Shown here in pieces: positions 30,377-64,000 of a DNA stretch of 64,000 nucleotides. Numbering within the stretch: the first letter of the stretch is position 1; every line of letters begins with the position of its first letter. The notes under the pieces are model-generated. The model made no database searches, was not told the origin of the DNA, and saw only the letters and a program-made list of their open reading frames with translations. The position numbers and the translations under genes were made by a program. The stretch comes from Amoebidium appalachense (lineage: Eukaryota > Ichthyosporea), in contig CAVNZM010000005.1 of NCBI GenBank assembly GCA_963693365.1, positions 9,734,001 through 9,798,000 on the forward strand. The letters are read 5' to 3'.

Positions 30377-32235
30377 ATGAGTTCCTTCTCATCAGCACCA
30401 CGTGTTCCCAGCAGAACATATCTGTCTCACTCGGGTAGTTCTTATGAAAGCATGTCGAAGTCCGCCTCGCCTGTTCCTGGGTCTCCTGCTTGTGGTAAGA
30501 CTCACGGCCATCTAGCGACTCCTAGATGGCCGTGGGTAAGACTCTTACAGTATTCGTATTTATTCCTATGCGCGTTTGCGCGTCACATATGTGTACATGC
30601 AGTAGTACAACATGCATTTATTTAAAACTCAGGCACAGCAATTCTTCGTCGGAAACAGCTCAAAAAGACATTGTCCCTCCTTTCATGGGTACACTGTTAT
30701 TCGTTCCCTCCCCACCAGCAAACAAAATATTGATACTATCTATTAGGAAAGTTGAAGTCCGTACCAGTAACTTTGCGTGCTTCAAGTTGTTAATAGTGCA
30801 GATTTCTAATGCAGCCTTGCTCACTCGCGCAGATAAGGGCATGTCTCCGTGTTCCATGGAGAAGTTGAATCACATGGTTGGTGAGCTTTCATCGCTGCAG
30901 CATACGTTTGAATCGACCACTTTCGTCAAACCCACCTACTGCAGAAACTGTGACAAGTTGCTTGTGGTGAGTTCTGCACCCACTGTGTTCTTTTTTTGTT
31001 TCCATTGCCGCTTACAGCTTTCATGCTTTCCTCACATGCACGCACATCTCGTAAGTAGAAGCAAACTGTTAAGGGAAGCACCTCGCCCTACATGCACGCG
31101 CATCTTTCAAGTAGAACCAAACCCAAAAAGGAACTTGAGTAGCATTCTGTAGATGGTTGGCGCCGCGCGAGGTTGTATTAACTAGTAGCATTATCACGGT
31201 GTAAGTTTGGAGCAAACACATAAACTTTTGGGAGATGTGAGGCCAACCAGTTCAAGCTCAGTGTTCAGTGATTGCCCAAGAATGACAATCAGTAATCTGG
31301 GGCGCTAACAAGAGCTTTGTGTTTACAGAAAGGTGTCCGGTGTGTCGTGTGCAAATCCTGCTTTCACCATAAGGGGTGCGGCCAAGGCTACCCATCTATT
31401 GGCCTGTGCCCAGTGGAGCTAGAGGTGTGTGTTCTCCTGAATGTTTTCGCTTGTTTGTATCACCTCGCAAATTTAATACATGCGTGTTGGGTATGACGCT
31501 ATTTCTTCAAGAGATTTGTGCTGCTCAACATTTTTTTAGCTTTCGGGGGGGGGGGGGGGGGGGGGAAGGGAGGGGGGGGGGGGGGTTCTGTTTAAAGAAC
31601 CGGAGAAAAGGCTGGGAAAAGATGAACCATTTTATGTGCGTTTTACATAACAAAGCCCCCCCCCTCCCCCCCCTCCCCCCGGCCCCCTGGGTGCCCTGCC
31701 CCACCCTCTCACCTACACACACCTCACCTGCCACACAGACAACCAATACACCACCCCCCCACCCCCTCCTCCTCCCCAAGCACACACACACACATGTGCA
31801 TGCCTTTACCTCGGTTTACCTCAGTGTCCCTCAAACACACGTTTGGGCATGATTGCATGGCATTCAATTTTCGCTTGTTTGTTTGCCAAGTTGTTTGTTT
31901 GGATGACGCAGAAGCACTAACAATATCTGTTTTTTTTTGTCATACAGCAAAATGACAAGTTCCTGAGGCAAGAAACCGCCGCAACCCTTGTCGACATGGG
32001 ATTGGTCCAGGCAAGGCAACTTATTCCATACCAACCCATCTTCCGCCAGATTCCATTCGAGCCGCGCGAACATAACTTCCTATCCCATACGTATACGAGT
32101 CCAACCGGGTGTGCGGTGTGTGGGGACATGCTTAAGGGAATATACAAGCAGGGTCTTCAGTGTGTGGATTGCTGCTATAATGTGCACGAAAGCTGCCGCA
32201 AAAAAGTGTTGAATTACTGCTCCAAAAAAGACTGA
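30377..32235 (+). CDS. Small protein with two C1 zinc domains (paralogue 2)
   Basis: Exons 30377-30494, 30833-30966, 31329-31424 and 31948-32235 join in frame to 211 residues. C1 domain 2 is canonical (HNF...SPTGCAVC...KQGLQCVDC...HESC...YC) and aligns closely with C1 domain 2 of the minus-strand neighbour. The linker with FRQIPFEP matches IRQINFPE there. C1 domain 1 is unusual. It reads YCRNCDKLLV then KGVRCVVC, leaving only 9 residues between the Cys pairs where the paralogue has 14, and the later His/Cys spacing is also altered. Either a micro-exon is missed between 30966 and 31329 or this finger has decayed. The last exon is uninterrupted where the paralogue has an intron after SPT. The exon 2 acceptor could also be a few codons upstream at about 30813. 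Confidence 0.82.
30493..30540 (+). repeat. 13-bp perfect hairpin between duplicated splice donors
   Basis: CACGGCCATCTAG (30503-30515) and CTAGATGGCCGTG (30522-30534) form a perfect stem with a 6-base loop. GGTAAGACTC occurs immediately before and GGTAAGACTC immediately after the stem, so two identical donors (GT at 30495 and 30536) bracket it. Only the first donor joins the next C1 exon in frame. Confidence 0.9.
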
Positions 32236-32840
32236 CTGTAAAAAAAAAGTAAACATATTCCTCTCATCCCAACAACCTTTTTGGAGTATGTGTATGTATG
32301 TAGCCTTATGTTGCACTAAATGGGTGTGGTACTGCAAATGGTGAAAGGCAGTGTATTTTTCGGTACCGTAAAAGGGCAAACAAAAAGGCGACAAAAAGGT
32401 ATGAATGATGGCACTAGATTTGCTCAGCAATGACCAATGCGGATGCAGTTGAAATATTTTCGACAGAGTCACTTTGAATGTAATATATGGAAAGAGCAAA
32501 CTATAGCAGCTGTAGCTACATAGATATGATTTTAAAACTGTGTACATATATACACCTGGGGTCCGCACGAAGTCGGTGTAAAATAAAAACCATGATATTC
32601 CAATACTTGTGCACTACGTACTATTTTGTCCAAATATGATGGGGGTCTTTTGCTGGGCTGGTAGCCACCTAAATTTGGCAGCATTGGACAACGAGTAAGT
32701 GAAAAGAAGATAGTCCCAATTGAGTACAAGCTAATCAACGTATCCCCCCCCCCCCCCCCCCCCCCTTTTTTTTTTTCCCCCTCTTCACCACTTTCATCTG
32801 TTTCTCCTTTTCAACCTCCCTCCCCCCCCTCCCCCACCCC

Positions 32841-32871
<31 letters not shown>

Positions 32872-33284
32872 AAATAAATAAAATAAAATAAAAAATAAAA
32901 AAATCCTTCATCCTCCCTCTCCTCACTTCCGAACAGAAGATCTCGGGACAAGCCATGCACCCATCCAACGGCGTAGTTAGTGGGAACATGTCGGACTGTG
33001 CCAGCACAGGCCATACCATGCTCCTTTGTGTTTCTCTAATTCCCATAGTTTCCCTCCCTTTCTTGCTTCAGAATTAGGAAGTTTGTATTCTTTATCCTTC
33101 TAAAAAACTTTTTTATAGGGGTTTTCTTTGAACTTTTTGGAACACTTCAGGCACTATGTAACCCACGTTGCCCCATATGTATGCGTATGGTGAATGTTGG
33201 CACTCCGACGGTCCCCGTGGCCTGCTCTTTTTTTCTTTTTCTTTTTTTTTTTTTTTTTTGGTTTCTTTTTTGGTTGCTTTTTTG

Positions 33285-33322
33285 TTTGTTTGTTTGTTTG
33301 TTTGTTTGTTTGTTTGTTTGTA
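33285..33322. repeat. (TTTG)n microsatellite
   Basis: About nine TTTG units preceded by T-rich sequence, in the intergenic interval after the plus-strand C1 gene. Confidence 0.9.
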
Positions 33323-33642
33323 TTTCTTTTTTAGGTTTTTATCTTGTTTATATTTAAGTGCATCCTGGTCACCAACCACACAAACATGCAAGTACTTGTT
33401 CGCTTTTGCCTACGCCTCCTGCCGGGAGCAAGTGGCACATCGGACTGGCTGAATTTGTAGCGATGTTATCACCTCCAAAAAACCCTTTTGTGATCGTGAA
33501 ACCGTTTTCCTGAAAGCTTATAAAATTTTACTGCATTTTTCTGTGGAAATAGTAGTCATGCAGGCAGTGCTGCAGCAAAGATAACTAGGCTAAGCCAGCA
33601 CGGTGACAAAACCAACCTTTTATGGTTATCCACATGCCATAA

Positions 33643-33770
33643 ATGGCGCGCAAATACGTGGCTAATTTTGATTGGGTAGCAGCTGCCATTATGCTCCTAT
33701 GGTGCATCGTGTGCTCGAATAAGGGAAAAGCAAGGAAGGAGAAGGAGGTGAGAGGGGAAAGTGGAGAATC

Positions 33771-33801
<31 letters not shown>

Positions 33802-33907
33802 GCAGGCCCGGCAGGGTTTGTGTATGTTTGGGGAGGTGGGGGAAGGAAGGAAAATGGGGGAAAGGGGAGCGCGGGGGGGGGGGGAGGGGAAGCTTCTTAA
33901 GGGGAGT

Positions 33908-33956
<49 letters not shown>

Positions 33957-34312
33957 AGGCACAGGGATGACGCTCCGAGATTGAGAGTGATACGTTACGT
34001 GACAGACGTGGGCCTGGGAGGGGCTGGGCAGTGGGATATGGGTGTCTGTACGGGTGTGCGGGCGTACCGGTGGAGGGATGGGGCGGAGTGGGTTGGGCTG
34101 GGATATTGGGGGGAGTAGGGGGAGGCCCCCGGGAGCGGGTGGGAGAGGGGGGAGGGGGGAGGGGAGGGGCGGGCGGGGGGGGGGAGGGGGGGGGGGGGGG
34201 GGAGCGGCCTGACTACAGCTGCTCCCTGGGACAATTATGGATACTATATATTTATCAGAAGCCTTGCGGCGGCCGATTTGACAGAACGGTGAGAATTGCC
34301 GTGCTGGAATAA
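33643..34312 (+). CDS. Weak candidate two-exon small gene
   Basis: An ATG at 33643 opens about 35 codons containing a hydrophobic stretch (WVAAAIMLLWCIVC) and then a Lys-rich stretch, followed by a good donor (GAG|GTGAGA). A separate segment near 34217-34312 follows an acceptor (CTACAG). It reads LGQLWILYIYQKPCGGRFDR and stops at a TAA inside AATAAAG, a possible polyadenylation signal. The two pieces do not join in phase directly, so at least one more exon or a different gene would be needed. The ATG also overlaps a GGCGCGCAAA promoter-like word. I do not recognise the protein. Confidence 0.2.
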
Positions 34313-34729
34313 AGCTGAGAAGATTCACGTGCATACAGCCTCCCCGTTAAAATTTACCATACCGTATGACTCGGATCCGGAGTAGATCTTAGAAACGTTA
34401 GCTGGTTGCAACTGCTGGTTGCTCGTTTTGCTTTGGGAAGAATTTGAATTGCTAAGACATATGTGAGGATCCGGATATGCATACGCTTAGGGTAACGAGG
34501 GTCTTATGATCACGGCATGTATATATATAAATTACTCCCCCCCTCCCCGGGCCTTCCCCCCCCCCACACACACACACCATCCCCAATTGCAACACCCTTG
34601 TCCCCTCAGGTGTACTTGGGTCACAGTTGAATTACCAGAACGATAGTTCTAGTAATTGTAAAGATATGTGGATGCTCGGCTCCAGATGGCAAGCTTAAGG
34701 CTCGACTAAGGGTCTGAATAGGGACGTTT

Positions 34730-34730
34730 T

Positions 34731-34814
<84 letters not shown>

Positions 34815-35003
34815 ATGGTTTAACCAGATGACAAGGTGAAGAGAGCTAAAAAGGTGTGTGGAGAAGGAAGAATTGATCATGAGTAAACCAACCCAGATTC
34901 TGAGTGCTGATGTGTAAGTCTGCTTAGACCGGGGCGGGGGGAGGGGGGTGTGGGGGGGAGGGGAGGGAAGGGGGGGAGCTCCAGGGGGGAGGATGGGGCC
35001 ACT

Positions 35004-35034
<31 letters not shown>

Positions 35035-35591
35035 GGGGGGGGAGGGGGGGGAGGGGGGGGGGGGGGGGGGATGAGTTTCCGAGGGTGTTGGAATGCTGTA
35101 GGGAACTTCGAGAAGAGGGCCCGGCCGTATTGAATCCAAGACAATTCGAACATGAGCCAACTTAGAACTTTGTTCGAGTCACGGTGTGCGTCTGAATTTT
35201 AGAATAAGAAACGGTGAGAAGAGGTTGCTACATATATGGTGCTATGGTGTCTGTAGGAAAAAACTTTATATTTTTTTACTCTAAAGACAGTATGTACAGT
35301 AACTGTCTATGAAACTTCTCAGTGCCGGCAGATTTTATTACATTTAATCGGGCTATATTTGGGAAATCTATTTGGAGCACTGCCCCTCGTGTGCATGTGT
35401 GTTGTAATACTGCATTTTATGTATAGCACGGTTACACACTTGACGAGGGGCGCCACAGGCGTGTCCCCGGTGTCTTATATATATACGACAGACTATCAGG
35501 ATACAGATGTGACCACACCACCGTGTCACACGTGAAAGCCCGGACAGGAAAGACAGACAAACCTGCTCAACCATACAAATCTATCACTATA

Positions 35592-35628
<37 letters not shown>

Positions 35629-36235
35629 ACACACATCCCCCCCCCCCCCCCCCCCCCCGTTCCCCCCCCTCCACCACCTCCCCCCCTCCCCCCCTCCCCC
35701 CGTCCCTTCAAAGTGCCCACCCCGCCTGCCTGCTTACGCACACGGAGAAAGATTTAACTAATTCGCGCGCAAATCATTCAATATTCTAAGCATGTCCATT
35801 CATTGTCGTATAAGCACCAATGTCGCCTACATTATTCTTTTTATTTTTCATTCGGCACAGAAGCTATACATCTTGGTAATTCAACACAGCGATACGATGT
35901 CCTTCGTTCGACGCAAATATCTATGATTATCTCTGTCGCATAATGCGCCAGACTACTAATGACTAGTCATGCATAGCATCTCGAACCTGACAAAACTATA
36001 TCATGATCAACAATACGTAGAGCCAGGAACCACCTCTATATCATTTCGGCATTACTGCACAGGGATGTACACGAATCCTTACAAAGAATGACATATGGTG
36101 TGCAAGCATATACACAAGCGGTCGTAAGGGCACAAACACAACACACCCACACCCACACCCACCCACCCACACAGACACGCACCCACCGGCACACCTACCC
36201 GCTCACCCACACCCACATCCACTCACACACCCACT
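34730..36235. other. Intergenic region between C1 paralogue 2 and the FAN1 3' end
   Basis: It holds poly-T, poly-G and poly-C tracts and CA-rich runs. Unique DNA at 35160-35580 and 35720-36100 shows no supported exon or RNA gene. Confidence 0.4.
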
Positions 36236-36457
36236 CACACACACATGAGCATTCGTGTACACTGTGTCATTAATTTAAGCTATATGTATTCAACACGTGC
36301 CCCATCACATCCTGTAAACCTTTAACCCCCAAAACCCACATCCACATCCACACCCACACACACACACATGAGCATTCGTGTACATTGTGTCATTAATTTA
36401 AGCTATATGTATTCAACACGTGCCCCATCACATCCTATAAACCTTTAACCCCCAAAG
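36236..36457. repeat. Two-copy tandem duplication (~100-bp unit, 121-bp period)
   Basis: The unit from CACATGAGCATTCGTGTACA through TATGTATTCAACACGTGCCC to CTTTAACCCCCAAA occurs at about 36240 and 36361. The copies differ at about two positions, so the event is recent. It lies just beyond the FAN1 stop codon, in or near its 3' UTR. Confidence 0.9.
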
Positions 36458-36501
36458 GAAACTTCTGGTCAAATTTAACCCCAAGAGAAATTTAGAAATT
36501 T

Positions 36502-52414
<15,913 letters not shown>

Positions 52415-53409
52415 TCTGTCTCTGTAGCAGCGGCAACCTCATGGCGTTGAAAATCCCAATGTATTCAAGCTAAGAGGGTGAACAAGATCTTACGGGGGCA
52501 GTGAATGTTGTTGCGTACTACGGATGTGGCATTGTACGCTCTGGCACGTTCACGTGGTGTCTATGTGTTTGTAGAAGGAGTCCTTCTGTAACATGTGTCT
52601 GCACCAAGTTCTATGAAACCTAGGCTATAACACTACTGAGACTTATGCATGTGTAGTGTGCTCGCGGCCCAGCGAAAACTTCAACTCAAGCTGGACACGT
52701 TCTGTACTGTCCGTCCGCGGCCCTCCCTCCGTCGGCGAAGCGAAGTTTGTGCAAGCCCTGACCTTATTTATAGTCATCCAATAGGAAGACGGGAATCTTG
52801 AAAATGGCGCGCAAAAAAATCCAATAGGAGTGAAGCAGTCCGTTGCGCACCCGGACGGCCGCGCACCGGCAACAAGACTCGTCGCCCTGCAAGATTTCAA
52901 AGCTTTTTCTTACGATTATTATAAGAAATACTACTGTATTCCACCATTCATACGTACATTTATGTTTGAGGCTGACACATATGCATACAGAGTGCCCAGA
53001 GTGCCCCCCCTGGTCGACCGTGGTTAGTCTAGCCAATCCAAAAGTGCCAAAGTTCTGTAATAACCATATAAGGGTAAATAACAAGGTGATTGGTTGCCGC
53101 GAAAGGAAGGTTGCGTCGGTGGCTCTCACATGGCCCAATAGGAAACGCAGCCTCCAAATGCAATCAGCTTTTTTTTTCTTCAAGCCACAGCTCACTCCCT
53201 CAACACTTCACCAACCTCCGTTTTTTTATGTAGAAAGGTTCGACATTTCACCTAATGGCACACACATCCTAACAACCAAACGTAGGAATAACCCGTCCAC
53301 CTTTTGCTGTGTGCTTCATACTTGGCATTCAGCCAACATCTTCCTTTCACATCATCACCCTACTACCTTCGGTGATAGCCGTTGGCGGGAAAGTGTTTAA
53401 GGTGAAGGA
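52415..53409. promoter_or_regulatory. Shared divergent promoter of FAN1 and the ACAD10-like gene
   Basis: About 1 kb separates the two start codons. It contains five CCAAT motifs: 52778, 52821, 53033, 53089 (reverse) and 53135. A palindromic TGGCGCGCAAAAA at about 52804 fits an E2F-type site (TTTTTGCGCGCC on the FAN1 strand) 20 bases from a CCAAT. The interval is free of poly-G and TG arrays, unlike nearly all other non-coding DNA here. Promoter function and cell-cycle control are inferred. Confidence 0.6.
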
Positions 53410-63820
<10,411 letters not shown>

Positions 63821-63862
63821 GTAAGCCTCCCCCCTCTTTTATCCTGCCCCCCCCCCCCCCCC

Positions 63863-63901
<39 letters not shown>

Positions 63902-63936
63902 ACACACACAAACACAAATACAACACATACCCACAG

Positions 63937-63972
<36 letters not shown>

Positions 63973-64000
63973 TCTCTCTTCCCCTTCTACTTAGAGTCCC

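Overview
This window is nuclear DNA of an intron-rich eukaryote, most likely an animal or a close unicellular relative. The evidence is GT-AG introns, a FAN1 orthologue, an ACAD10-type HAD-kinase gene, C1-domain proteins and a scaffold with many SH2-ligand-like tyrosines. The exact lineage cannot be read from the sequence. Introns and intergenic DNA are dominated by long poly-G/poly-C runs and (TG)n/(CA)n arrays. Most long open frames in those stretches are translations of simple repeats and were discarded. Exons were found by joining coding segments whose splice sites and phases agree.

Layout. (1) 884-19558, minus: 15 phase-consistent exons of a large scaffold, incomplete at both ends. It has an unrecognised helical N-terminal part, a long Pro/Ser-rich region with six tyrosine motifs, an MSP (VAP-like) domain and the start of a second MSP-like module. 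(2) 23169-28063, minus, and 30377-32235, plus: two divergent paralogous genes for small proteins with two C1 zinc domains each. (3) About 33643-34312, plus: a weak candidate small gene. (4) 36502-52414, minus: a complete 17-exon FAN1 nuclease gene. Its catalytic residues are spaced exactly as in human FAN1, and a tRNA-Ser(GCT) gene sits in one of its introns. (5) 53410-63820, plus: ten exons of an ACAD10-like gene (HAD domain, then aminoglycoside-phosphotransferase-like kinase) that runs off the right edge. It is divergent from FAN1 across a promoter with five CCAAT boxes.

The most unusual signals are in the non-coding DNA. Many introns share a layout: a C-run on the sense strand just after the donor, and often a (CA)n tract running into the CAG acceptor. 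Several splice junctions lie inside local tandem duplications. Two related dispersed repeat families are embedded in poly-G tracts and are always antisense to the host gene. A T-arm-derived tandem array sits beside the tRNA gene. The FAN1, C1 and ACAD10-like models are secure at the exon level. The 5' part of the scaffold gene and all functional readings of the repeats are inference.
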